Source: Apostichopus japonicus
Lineage: Eukaryota; Echinodermata; Holothuroidea; Aspidochirotida; Stichopodidae
Length of the DNA: 64,000 nt
Direction: 5' to 3'
Assembly (NCBI RefSeq): GCF_037975245.1
Contig: NC_092574.1
Location: 12,177,213 to 12,241,212, forward strand
Shown: in pieces, positions 13,400 to 25,412 of the stretch
How the letters are laid out: each line of letters opens with the position of its first letter
Numbering within the stretch: position 1 is the first letter of the stretch
The notes under the pieces: generated by a model
The model's input: the letters and a program-made list of their open reading frames with translations, nothing else
Database searches by the model: none
Told to the model about the DNA's origin: nothing
Position numbers and translations under genes: made by a program

Positions 13400-14060
13400 A
13401 GGTTTATTCTGCCCCATCAGTATGATGGTAGCTACTCCCCCATACAAATCTTATACGTTGGGCGGTTTACTAACACGTTTGGACCGTTTCATTTTGACCA
13501 GGTATTTTTCAGTTGGTTTGTTGACAATGTCTGAAACTGGAAGTTGCCTTTTGATTGGTCGTGCGGTTGTACTTGAAAGGGTATCTGGTTGTAGGATATA
13601 ATCCTAAATGCACTGTTATGTGATCAAGGTGCGTCCATCTTCCAATCTAACAATGTAAGAAAAAGTCCTGTACAAAGCTTTGGTTTCAGTAGATCCATGT
13701 GGGTTTCACCTTTTCTGCCCATCATCAAGTGTAATGGATTCTGTCCTGTGGTTGTGTGTGTATGTGTCCGGAAGGGGGGGGGGGGGTGTTAGTTGTTATG
13801 GTATATAAACCTTGCAAGCTTGGTGTCCATGGCCCCCTTCTGCCATTTTCCTCAATGCATCTATCGCCCTTTCCGCTACTATTGGAATCGCCCTTTGAAT
13901 CGCCCTTTCCGCTACTATTTGAAGCAGGATTGTATGGAGCAGTACGTATGTGCTTCACACCATTCTTTCTCAAAAAGTCAGCAAACTCTGAACTGGTAAA
14001 CTTGCTTCCATTGTCGGTAACAAGTAAGTCTGGCAGTCCATATGTAGCAAATCAATAGCA
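13400..14060 (-). mobile_element. Ty3/gypsy-type integrase remnant
   Basis: On the minus strand, GLPDLLVTDNGSKFTSSEF followed by ADFLRKNGVKHIRTAPYNPASN is the integrase catalytic core around the second Asp (VTDNG) and the motif before the Glu. The expected continuation with the catalytic Glu is replaced by a Ser/Gly/Lys/Asp-rich stretch made by a small tandem duplication (13865-13925). After a frame change TTTGQNPLHLMMGRKGE and DLLKPKL match the downstream integrase C-terminal segment. No LTRs, gag or RT were found, so it is a decayed fragment. Nearby exons belong to another gene. Confidence 0.8.
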
Positions 14061-14375
14061 ATTGTTGAAGAACCCATAGGGCCTATTGAGCATCATGCAG
14101 CATGTAATTGTTTCTCCCGGTTTTATATATCACGTGGTTCTCACATATACGTGCAGTAGTTACATATGTCGTTCTGGCGAAAACAGGTAGTTTCAGTTAT
14201 CAAATACCGTTTCATAAATTTAACATTTCATGTACACACTATAACATGGGACTGCAGTTAAACCGTATGAAATCGTCAGCCTTTTCCAACAGATCCCTAA
14301 CTGTGAAAACTGAAACATCAAGGTAGTAACCCAACAGTAGACTCGGGCGTTGCATACATTACAGACCTTATATAT

Positions 14376-14500
<125 letters not shown>

Positions 14501-14657
14501 GTTGATACTAGTTGAGACTAGTGGAACACTAGTAGTTGTAACTCGGAGTTTCACGCGTTTTAGCGATCGTCAGACAACTCCTGTCTGACGATCGCTAAAA
14601 CTCGTGAAACTCCGAGTTACAACTACTAGTGTTCCACTAGTCTCAACTAGTATCAAC
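14501..14657. repeat. 157-bp near-perfect palindrome (76-bp arms, 5-bp spacer)
   Basis: Arms 14501-14576 and 14582-14657 match at 75 of 76 positions, spacer ACTCC. Each arm, read outward from the spacer, contains CTGACGA, a short segment with CGC/GCG or CGC/CTCG, then GAAAC. The arms contain ACTAGT several times. The left side is (GT)n and the right side leads to (CT)n. It resembles two inverted copies of a retroelement end, possibly of a Penelope-like pLTR; that origin is inference. Confidence 0.9.
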
Positions 14658-14708
14658 ATATATTCCGCTCTGTCCACTGGACATAGAGCACTCTGCGCCA
14701 AGATAGAC

Positions 14709-14759
14709 GCTAACCAACCAACTCTCTCTCTCCACCTCTCTCTCTCCACCTCTCTCTCC

Positions 14760-14793
<34 letters not shown>
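14709..14793. repeat. (CT)n microsatellite
   Basis: CTCTCT tract with three CCA interruptions at regular spacing. Confidence 0.9.
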
Positions 14794-14795
<2 letters not shown>

Positions 14796-14860
14796 GGTAA
14801 TCTTACAATGAAAGTTGCTTAGAACTCAACCAGGTCATCCACACTAAGTCATTTTTGTAC

Positions 14861-16923
14861 CTTCACTTGAAATGGCAAACCCTTCTTGAAATACTGCACA
14901 GTCCTCTCCCGACTGAAGATGTACGGGCTTTTGACAATCTTAACTGATGTATCAGAGGCATTCTCAAAATGACCAGTGGCTTCTTCATATACGGTGGTCT
15001 CCAGGTACAAGCTACATCTTATATATTCATCAAACCAGTTGTCTCCCAATATGTGATATCTCGGTGGTGACGTGCTCTACCATCCAACAACTAAAGGCAA
15101 ATAGAAGTAACATTAAAGTTATGTTCTCATGCAACATTATGACAGAATGATTGAATCAACTGTGACGTAACGTCTGCTTCATGACTTGTGACCAGGAACA
15201 AAGAACTAATCAGTTCGGTACCACAATGCGAGTGGATTTCCCACGTATAAGTATTTATACATTATATACTCTCTTTGATTAAATTGCATCGCTATTGTTA
15301 GAGAATTAAACGTCCATGGAAAATAATGAAACGTAAAGCTATATTAAGTAACAGATGTGCATGTGTATATGATATACTTACCTGCTGGACATCCGTTACT
15401 TTAATTTCTATTTCACCATCTGGATCAATCAATCCTATCTTTAGGACGCTGTGCCCGTCAACTGGTTTGTTATATACGTATCTGTGGGATGGAAGATTCT
15501 CTTTCAATTCTCAAGAACATGGTAAATACAGCTTTATTACAAACTTTCGAGCAATATCACAGATGAATCCACAAGCGAGGTTATTTGGTAGTCCTATTAG
15601 TGTTTACGTATGACAAATTTAGTCCTGCCCACCTCCAACAACCATTCGACCGTCTTACAACTTGGGTACATGATGAGCCATATATATACATACTATATCA
15701 GCTATGTGTTATTCCTACCATCCCCACTGCCCACCCCACCCCTCCCCCAGCTTTCTCTCCCGGTGTAGTGATTTTTAGGGTGATAGCTTTCCATTGGTTT
15801 GATACTGTAATGATTACATATATATCGGACATCTCCATAGCAGGTAGTGTTGTGCATAAACTGTTTAGTTTATGCAAAAAGGTTTGTTTTATGTATATGT
15901 ATACCATACCTGCCTCTCACTTTAATATCGAGAAACCTAGTCGTTTGCAGAATATAGTTCGGAGGATGAATTTCCACGAAAAACGTGGGAAGCACTGTAA
16001 CATGAAAAGAAACATGAGTAACGGTAGGTAATGTATTCAACATCCCATCACTGTCCAAGTATAGTAACTGTCTATGTTATAGACTGTCACAGCATAGCAA
16101 ATATCACGTCTACTTTTTTCTCGACATCTTATCCATTTTCAGGATTGATGTTCATTTTGAGAGGATATTCTAGTGGCAGACAATGTAACCCTTATCTAAA
16201 ATTAAAACAAAGACATTCTGACTGTGGTGCAAGTGATGACATCATCTATCATCCTACTGTTGCCAGATGCATTTACAAATCTAAAAAAAAATGGAAAACC
16301 TCATATCTTCGCGATACGAAATGCTAAGCAATAAAATACAGCCACTAGTAAATCCTTTCAAATTTAACATATTACCATTGGCTTATCCCTCCCGTGTAAC
16401 CTCGACAGAATTTAGTTCGCCAAAAGCTTTACTTGACTATCATAATCTCGTCGTTGATTTATCCTTGAAGTGATAAGTTTGCTTAGTTGTCAGTGTTTGC
16501 CATATTTAGAACTTCATAAAATTGCAACATTGTTGTAGGAATATTATTTGATTTGAACATCATAATAAAAAAAAAAATCAGCTCAATTGCCTATAAGTAT
16601 CACGGCATCATTTGCACTTCTGTTGAAACATACACGCGTTAATAATTAAATACACTGTAAAAGCTCCGTACAAACTGCGATTAGGTTATTTACCTATGCA
16701 GATACGTTTTAAGTCATTTTGCCTTGCAACCATTTTCAGCCACCAGAATATAGTCCTGTAACTGTTTCCATTACATATAATGATCAATAGTCAACATCAC
16801 TCTAACAGCCACTGTATTCAAGTAACCTTACCCACTAAACCCCATGCAAAACCTGCCGTAATAAGAAATTTGGTACTTACCATATTCTTTCACCTCAAAT
16901 TGAACTGTCCTGTTTGATTTCAT
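14861..16923 (-). pseudogene. Complement C3-like, MG1/2 to MG4 exons (fragment)
   Basis: Four minus-strand exons: 16923-16881 (RTVQFEVKEY), 15994-15910 (VLPTFFVEIHPPNYI, then RFLDIKVRG), 15481-15382 (RYVYNKPVDG, IGLIDPDGEIEIK) and 15090-14861 (LLDGRARH, LYLETTVYEEATG, YFKKGLPFQVK). The first three borders have AG/GT sites and phases 1, 2 and 0 that agree. The order and wording match C3/C4/C5 and alpha-2-macroglobulin relatives: FEVKEYVLP joins MG1 to MG2, and the last exon enters MG4. The fourth exon opens in the right frame (LLDG) but its end is only in frame after a one-base gain or two-base loss near 15045-15060. No start, thioester, anaphylatoxin or later exons were found on this strand. 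The product would be a secreted opsonin-like factor. I call it a fragment or pseudogene; a sequencing indel is possible. Confidence 0.75.
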
Positions 16924-16990
16924 CTAAACAAATTAGGTATGGATTAATGAAATAGGAATAAGTTTTTGGCCATGTACTCACATTATATTA

Positions 16991-16996
<6 letters not shown>

Positions 16997-17071
<75 letters not shown>
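16997..17071. repeat. (TA)n microsatellite
   Basis: TA tract in the gap between the minus-strand C3-like exons and the plus-strand C345C exons. Confidence 0.95.
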
Positions 17072-17072
<1 letters not shown>

Positions 17073-17822
17073 GACCATTTAAACATCTGAATTCATCAAT
17101 TTAATGAGCATGGACTACTTAGTGTAACACAGCGACCATTGTGTCGTATTTAGTACCTCAGATGCAACACAAGATTCAAAATGAAAACATCCATATGGAC
17201 ACAAAAAGCGTATTCATGGTACATTAGAAATCTAGAATATTTTTCTAATTTTTAAAGCAATGGATAAATATTAAAAGTTAGGCTTACAGTCCGGACTGAG
17301 GAGCCCATATATATACCATTAAAGGAGTATTGCAAAGTTTCAGCATTAAATGTAACATATAATAATTTGTCTTTGACTATAACATTTCGAGTCTTTTAAA
17401 TTCTGCCTAAGGTCATTCTTAGGTCATTCTAGGCATAAGGTCATTCTTAAACATCAGCTAATGCCTACTTTAGAGCTGAATCGATCAATTGAACCAACAA
17501 GATTATTCTAATTCTTAAAGCTTTGCAAATGAAGAGTGATAAGAATATCATCTGTCATCAAAGCTAAACATTTTAAATGATCGAAGTAAACTGCTATACT
17601 CGGTGTAAAGTAAAACTTCTGCACAGATGTTTATGAGTTAACTTCTTCAGTTTTAATATGTCTTTATGACTATAAAATAATAAACTCTTAACTGCAAACA
17701 TGTGAGAAATCGATTGAAAGTGTTCGGATTGAATTCATTCACTAAGTATGAAGCTAACTTGGCACGGAACCGTTCTTTGGGAATACGTGTGTTTACATCA
17801 GCTTTTTCTATCTTCTTTCAAG

Positions 17823-20800
17823 GTAAATGCCCTCCTTGTTTTGATAGTCCGGATACTGGTGAACTATTGATCGCTGCGTGTGTTAGTGCTCAAACATATG
17901 GTAAGTATATTTTGACATAAGATCTTTTCATCTGTCACAGATATGCCTTAATTGTCATCATCACTGAAGACGTTGTGTGCAATCCTCACAGCATCGACAT
18001 TGGCCGTGGGCTACACAGCAGTATTAAACATCTGATATGAATTTTCATTTCAAAATAATAATATATCCTATTCATTATCATCATCTACTAATGAAAACAA
18101 TATCCAAGTGGACGGTGGTATTGCAACGCTCGCCGAAAGTCAACAGTTTCAACACAGCGCATGTGAGAAACCAGAAAAGAGTGGAGATACCTTTAATGAT
18201 TGGACCAGTGAGGAACGAGTCTGCAAACGGGCCGCAATACCTTACCATTAATCTAATTTGCTAAATGCATAGTGACCAACTAGATTAACTTGACATTACT
18301 AAAGAGTGAGCAGTCTGAGTATTCAACACAAATTCAACTGCACAACTATGAGCAAGTGAGAAAATTAAGATTCCTCCCGAGTAAATTCTTTTGTTCCAAC
18401 AGTGAGTAATCGAAATCCGTAATTAGTAGAAAGCATTAAGGCAGTGGGCAACTTCTCATGAGTATGACAGTGAGCAACTTCTCACTAGCACCTTATAGTG
18501 AGCGAGAAGATACTCACAGGTTATTTGTCAAGGAGATATGGTCTCAGATCCATTACTGCTATAGAGGTTGAGTCATCAGAATGTACGACTTAATTTTCAA
18601 GGAGATATGGTCTCAGATACATTACTGCTATAGTGGTTGAGTCATCAGAATGAACGACTTAATTGTCAAAGAAATTAGGACCTCAGATACATTACTGCTA
18701 TAGAGATTGAGTCATCAGAATGTACGACTTAATTTTTCAAGGAGATATGGTCTCAGATACATAACTGCTATAGTGGTTGAGTCATCAGAATATGCGACTT
18801 ATATATTCTGGTCATTTCAAAAATATTTTAAAAGTGAACTTCTTGAAAACCGATAACATTAAAACCAGCCGTTGAAATTATTGCATTTCTTGTTGGATTA
18901 TCAACCATCGATACTAAAATTATGTCTAAAGTTTATCCTTTAGTTCGATGCTTGCAAGTAGTGATGATGCAACAAATAGCATGGTAGCGCACACTTGAGT
19001 TTGACTAGCAATTATTAGCGTTTTGACTGTATACATACACAAAATATTGACAATTATCACAGTACCATGGTGTTTGTTTATCCTGCAGTCTATTCAAAAC
19101 ATGTCCAAGATATGTTTTCATAATATTTCGATGTCTTTTGTTGTTCTTCGTTTAGTGTATCCTTTGCAGGTTACGAACATACGAGAGGAAGACGGATACA
19201 AAGTCGTTACCGCAACTATTATGGATCCAATTAAGAGAGGTAATGACAAATGGAGGAAATATACGTTAAAAATAGTACGAAATATATAGTTTCGTTCACC
19301 AAATGAACATCTTTAGATAGCACACTAATTAAGTTACATTCGAAAGAGAAACTTTCGTTGCCTTGACATTTTTGGACACAGCATTATTCAAACGTCGAAT
19401 TACTTGAAAATAAACCAGAAAGTATAAAGGCTATGACTTACCACTCGCTGTGCCGACAATTAATAATTTGAATGTTTATGCAGTATTATTAAGACATTTG
19501 CAGACGGATTTATGGAGGAACTTCAACATTACTACAACAATATAAATGCTATATATATTGTGTTATAAAATGCTAGTCGTGGTAACCCCATTTGTACAGT
19601 TCAAAAATAGACTTGCTGGTATAATTTGGTTACTAATCGCTGCCATTCAACGTTTTAACTTCGTTGTTTGTTGGATGGTCCTCTGTAATAGTCAGCAACG
19701 ACTCTACTATAGAAATACTGTACGAAACAACCGACAGATACCAAACAATCTGTAAACTTCAATCTGCAGTCAGAATTAGGGAACATTGTAATGAATTCCA
19801 CGTTGCAGAGAGTATAGTTGTGGTCTTGACATCAATAGCCTTAAATGGAAACCAAGAACATTAAATAAGCAGAAAAGATTAAAAAGAAGACTTTAATCTC
19901 ACATGAACCAACAACCAGATGTTATAAACGATCGCAGCCCATGTTTTGACTTGCTACACTCATTGCTATCGAAATTGTCTGATTTTGGTACGATTTACGA
20001 TTTGTCTGATTTTAGTTTTTTATACAGTATCGATTTTGCACAGAATCAACACAATTTTTTGAAATTAATTCTGCGATATCTCATGACATTCAATACGTGC
20101 GCCAACTTTCTGTATATATTTAAAGACATTCATTGATACATTTCAACCACCAAGTGTTTAAACTAATGCTGCCATTCGTATGATGTTTCCAGTATTCCAC
20201 AGAAAATGATATCTAATTACAAGCCTTTCTTTCGATTCCAAAGGTGATGAAAGAGATATCCATATGCATGACTCTCGTGAGTTCTGGCTCAGCAGAGCTT
20301 GTCGTTGTCCCGAAATGAAAATTAGGCAGTACTTGTTAATTGGCAGTAATACATTGGAGTATACAGAACCAGACGGGAATGGTGCGGTTAAAGGGTGAGT
20401 GTATGTAGATGCCAACGAAGCATAACATGATATGTTATGTTACGTAATACTGTAATATATATATAACGATGACAAGCGTCGAACTTATTAGATGGGTTGT
20501 CCGTTGACAAAACTGAATTTGATTTACACATTTGCGAAGACATGTCTTTTAACAGCATATTGTAGCTACTTTTCTTGCAAATAGACAGGAATAATGGACA
20601 AAATACTGGTATAAATTGAAGTTTATTATGTTACTTTAGTAATGAACCGCAACATTAGGGAAATAGCATACTACTTAATCTTGTCTTTCTGTTGAATTAA
20701 TGATGTCTAATTGTGAACCTTTCGTTGAAACATTTCAAGGACAACCCGCTAACATTTTAGTAGAAAAGATATAAGCGTGTGATAAATATATTTGAGTAAA

Positions 20801-21540
20801 GTATACAGTTTGTCTGGTGGGAATAAGTAACCATCAACAATGTCTAGTGTTCAAAACAAAATCTTCATATATGATAATAAGATAACAAGTACATGTCGTA
20901 CTTCCTACTACTGGGATACTCTGTGAAATAAGTCATGACTATATATAATGCTTGTGATAGTAACATTTCGACTAACAGTTATATCACACATAGGAAAATT
21001 GCCTTGTTCCCAGAATCACCACGAATAATATGAATATAGTGTGGTTTTAAATGATGGTACGCAAATGGCTCTTTTTCAGTGTAACATGGCTATATCTTTG
21101 CGTGCTTAACTTCAATAGGACATGAGATTTTGATATCATGAAGAGAAAACTTTCCCTTAGTTTCAAAAGTAATAAAATTAGCCGAACATGTCTGCAGCTA
21201 TTTTTAACGCCAACAGCTCACTAATTGGTTAGAAATGTAAGAGTCGATCATTGTCTGCGAGACGCTTCATTTGCCACCCATATTCCTTAATCACTGCAAC
21301 AAAGTATTATATATACTTTTGTGGATGGTAACCACTACTTATTGGGTGTAAATTACAAATGCTTAGGTCCAGTATCACAACATCTCATTATACTACCATC
21401 AACCTTCTAAACCTCTGTTTTTATTTATCTGTAGGTATCGCTACGTCATTGACAACAATTCAATTATGACACGTTGGAAAAAAAAATATCACAAGGAAGT
21501 CCGAATACCCATCCGCTTTGGTAACAGTGGCTGCAACTAA
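17823..21540 (+). CDS. C345C / netrin-like (NTR) domain, C-terminal four exons, complement-like
   Basis: Exons 17823-17900, 19156-19239, 20244-20394 and 21435-21540 have AG/GT borders and phases 1, 1, 2 that join without a stop until TAA at 21538-21540. The joined domain has six cysteines (KCPPC, AAC, RACRC, SGCN), the number of a three-disulfide NTR fold. Landmarks: YPLQVTNIREEDGYKV, FWLSRACRCPEM, QYLLIGSN and YRYVIDNNSIMTRW. The last resembles the C-terminal region of C3/C4/C5, and the end SGCN parallels their final Cys motif. RACRCP..YLLIG also resembles netrins, which remain an alternative. Upstream exons of this gene were not found before 17823; only 900 bp separate it from C3-like exons on the opposite strand. 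Function if complement: the domain that contacts other complement components. Confidence 0.75.
18529..18804 (+). repeat. ~69-bp tandem repeat, four copies
   Basis: Copies start at about 18529, 18598, 18667 and 18738. Each has AAGGAGATATGGTCTCAGAT, CATTACTGCTATAG and GAGTCATCAGAAT, with a few substitutions. It lies in the first intron of the C345C gene. Confidence 0.9.
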
Positions 21541-24500
21541 TTGAAAAGCGTTGAATTTTAATTCCTGAAGCAGCAACGTGGAATTAAAATTAGTTAGAGA
21601 ATATGTGGCAGCTGGTATTGGTATCTATTTGTTCCAATCACTTTTATCCATAATTTTAGAGTTAAACTTAGCCGGGTAGCATGTCTTACAACTTCTCCTA
21701 GATTTCATTTTTTTTTCTTTTCCTCTTATAACAAGAGAACGGAGAGCTGCTTTCAATAAATAATCTGCAGTTTTGTTTTAAGTCTAATGTCGTCATGCTA
21801 TAAATCAATATGTCGTTTTGTCGTTTGTTTGATCCCATGAATAGGATATATCAAGAGAAGTAAGGTCAATTAAGGATTTGTATCACTTTGGGACCAATGA
21901 GCGAGAGTTGCAAACTGCAACCGGAAGGTGGAAATCTTTGGAACAAGAGACATCCTAAAGAATTTTAATGAAGTGATTCGCCATCAATTAACTATACTTA
22001 TAGTTCTTAGTTTGAAGTAGATATTTGATGAATTTTTGAAAACTAATTAATCGAGCTTTTGTAGATGTGTAACTGATAGTAGAGTGGGTAGCTAAACATC
22101 TCATGAACAGTGCTAAAGTTATATAGCTTTTGTCTTTGACAATAAAGTATTGTTTCTCAAAACTAGTTTCTATGAGCTTCTTCTTTTTTAATTCATACAA
22201 ACTGCAAAAAGGGTAAATATAAATTTCCATGATTCCAGGCAGGAACCGACATTTCCTTTCCCCGTATCTATCAAGGCCCAAACGCCCCGAAAGCCTCAAT
22301 CCTCATATCTTTCCTCGTCATTCGTCACAATTAACCTGCAGATAGCAAATTCTGTATGCCTTGCACTGAATGCTTCAAGAATGCTGATTAACATGAGTTG
22401 GTAGCTTTCCTGTTAATTCTACCCTTATATACTTGAAAGCGAGCTGGTTAAGCTTTACGCATGCATACTGCATTAACAAACGCACCAGATATTACATAAA
22501 CGTATATACATACACGTTCTCTAATACAACCTATGTACTGTATAAAAGTCCAATACACAATAAGGTGACAATAAGACTTCAAAAGAATCTTTAAAAAGTT
22601 TTCATTTTCTAAACAATTTAAGCGATCTGTTTCTCTCTGCCGGATTTCGTATTTAATAACTGAATGTGACGCGTTAATTACTACAGAAGTTAACTTCAAT
22701 TATTAAAAGAATTTTAACAGAGTAATATCTTCCAAAAAAAAAAAAAACTGCAAGAGGAGCATCCGTTGTTTTGACGCACTCTGTACCTATCCGTTTGAAC
22801 GCAGAACGACCAATTGAAAGTATGTGTTGGCAGAACGAGACCAAAGTATGCATGTTTTGGTGTTCTTACGAAGCGCATTTCTTTTTCAATATGAAGTTTA
22901 TCTTTATTTCGGCTAACGAAGATTAACTTATGCTACACTTTACTTAAATTATTAGCAATATGTCGCAACTATCCTTTAGCATTTGGGCACATACGCTCTT
23001 AGGGGATGGTTCTATGATCATGTACTAAATATAAGAATATGTACTAAAAATCTTCTTTGAGAATGCAAGTTGACGAAGAATATAGAAACATTTAAGATGT
23101 GCCGATTTATATAACAATAAATACGCGAATATGAACTTTTCATGATATAAAGGCGTCTTTGTTATTTAAGATGGCTATAAAACGAATTAGGTCTACATAT
23201 AGACGACAAAGAAGACATCTCATTAATTAATTAGCAAAAATACTTAATTATTTCACATATTTACAAATAAAATTTACTTTAAAAGTATACATTTTCAACT
23301 TAATGCTGAATCCACGTCATCTGAGACCAAACTCACAACAGCTAGTGAATGGACTGACAGGTTAATATGGAGAAATAGATCAACATCAAAACTCACCTTT
23401 TTAAACCAGTTTTGTAACTTGTTCTCTAAACATTATTGAAAGGATTACTAACTAGGGTGAATGCGATTAAAGAGGGGTTTGGATTTACTTTAATCATGTT
23501 GATTAAGTAAAACTATGACTTGTAGTATCAAGTAGGTGCAAATTCTGTATTTAAATGCAGGAAAGTTTTTAAAACAGTAAAATTGCACCGGAGTTTGTCA
23601 ACATAATACGAGGTGTGTTATTTACCTAACGTCTTGCAATGAAACAAGAAAGACCTCTGAAATAATATGACATATTTCAATGTTAGTTTCTGATTGATAT
23701 AATTCCGATGGCAACTGGAAATAAACATTAACCATAAATCTTTGATATGGAACAATAGATCGTCATAACGATTTCAATATACAACAGTTACTGCAAGGTG
23801 AATGGATCACTAAGAGACTTTAGCAAGGTGGCCTAAACTACATGTGAAATTGTATAAACAAATATTTAGGTGAATTGATATCAAACATATTGCCTCCTTT
23901 TTCATTGCTCTTCGTGAATCCAAATCATCCGTTTATTACCTCGATGTGATTGTGAGATTATATAAATCATGAGGCAGTAAAACAGGACTATATATGGCTG
24001 ACAAATATTGTGTGAGTTACCTAGCATATTTGGGTAGAAGTTTTAACAACCGATGTTTGAGATTCAAGGAGCAAACGGAAACCATTTGGCAACTTAAGGA
24101 CAAACCGTAGTCGCCAAACTGGAGCCTATAAACCTATAAACCGAACATGTGCGACTGATGTGTGCATCAAACGGCGTTCGCACACTGGAACAGTATAAGG
24201 GGTGGTCAGTAATTCCGAAAATTAACAATTATTGCGCAGTAGGCTACTGAGGCAGTCCAACGTGACCTTTATGCATGAACAATGAATATGTAATACAGAT
24301 AACGTTTATATGACTTATCGTTAGATACTTAGCCATTTTGCTGACGAAAACGTTCATCCTTTTGCTAAATTTGGTAACATTCGAGACAATTTTCGCGCAA
24401 AATATGTTAGGTGCATGTTTAACTTAAGCAGCTAACGGGTCATAATTAATGGTATGCAGGGATGATACTTTAGCGCAATATGCTCCTAAACTGATAATCT

Positions 24501-24867
24501 TGGTACAGTTATAGTTTAAATGTTCAACAGTTGTTTGTTTCAGAAATATACAAAAATTTCTATTATCAATTTGACGATGCGTCGCGTATTTTTGGCTCTC
24601 ATGCGTGTGTAAGTGTGTTTGTGTCATGATGTATATTTGTGATACTTTTAAGGATAAGTCACCCAATATATAATTCTAAATAATTCATTCGCAACCCCAG
24701 TCCCCTTTCCTTTTAAGTGTGAATCACGAATCCCATGGAAGGAACAGCTATTACGCTTGATACTCATATGGCAAGTCAAATGCCTAATAATGAATGTTCC
24801 CGGTTTTCAGTTTAAACCCCTGATTACTAACCCATGAACCTGGAATATCTCGAATATATCAGGATTA
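21541..24867. other. No gene recognised
   Basis: AT-rich DNA after the C345C stop codon. I checked frames on both strands for MG, thioester, and other complement exons and recognised none. Several A runs occur, e.g. near 22733-22746. Confidence 0.55.
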
Positions 24868-25230
24868 CGATGTTAATAACGGTATTTGCCGATAATCCAG
24901 CTTTTCATCGAAAATCCAGGTTTTCGTCATAAATCCAGGCTTTCGACTGATAATCTAAGATTATCTGGTGATAAACCGATTTTCGGTCGAAAAACCCGGA
25001 TATATATACCAATAAATTTATCTCTCAGGTTTTCAACAAAAACGATAAATCTGGATTGTCGTCCATATACATTTGCATTATCGATGGAAAACCTTGGATT
25101 ATCGGTCGCAAAATCTGTAGCATCAACCGCTAAACCTAACTTGTATTACAGGTCGAAAATCCAGGTTCCTCAACGATAAACCTGTATCATCGCTCGAAAA
25201 ACTCGTAATATCATGGTTGAACTTGGATTA
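24868..25230. repeat. Degenerate CGATAATCCAGGTTTTCG array
   Basis: Words like GATAATCCAG, GAAAATCCAGG, GGTTTTCG and ATAAACC recur every 15-25 bp for about 360 bp with much variation. It ends about 180 bp before the SUMO start codon. Confidence 0.75.
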
Positions 25231-25412
25231 TCGTCTTTCTTACATATTCGTATTAGAGAGCATGCATCTGACATGACATTTCCCGTTTTATGCTATGAAT
25301 CTAATCTACATGGATTTATCCAGATCACTTCAATATAACTACCTAAGTCTCCCCGACGACAACATAAATAAAGTAGTACATACGGCGCGCGTTTATTGCA
25401 TCTCCTGTCAAA

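Noticed and set aside
13756-14058. 100-codon plus-strand frame rich in Pro/Leu/Ser
   Set aside because: Antisense shadow of the gypsy integrase remnant.
14604-14822. Plus- and minus-strand frames over the palindrome and CT tract
   Set aside because: Produced by the inverted repeat and the microsatellite, with low-complexity LSLSLS or ERERE translations.
18529-18804. Four evenly spaced repeats considered as a CRISPR-like array
   Set aside because: Repeats are contiguous with no unique spacers, and the context is an animal intron.
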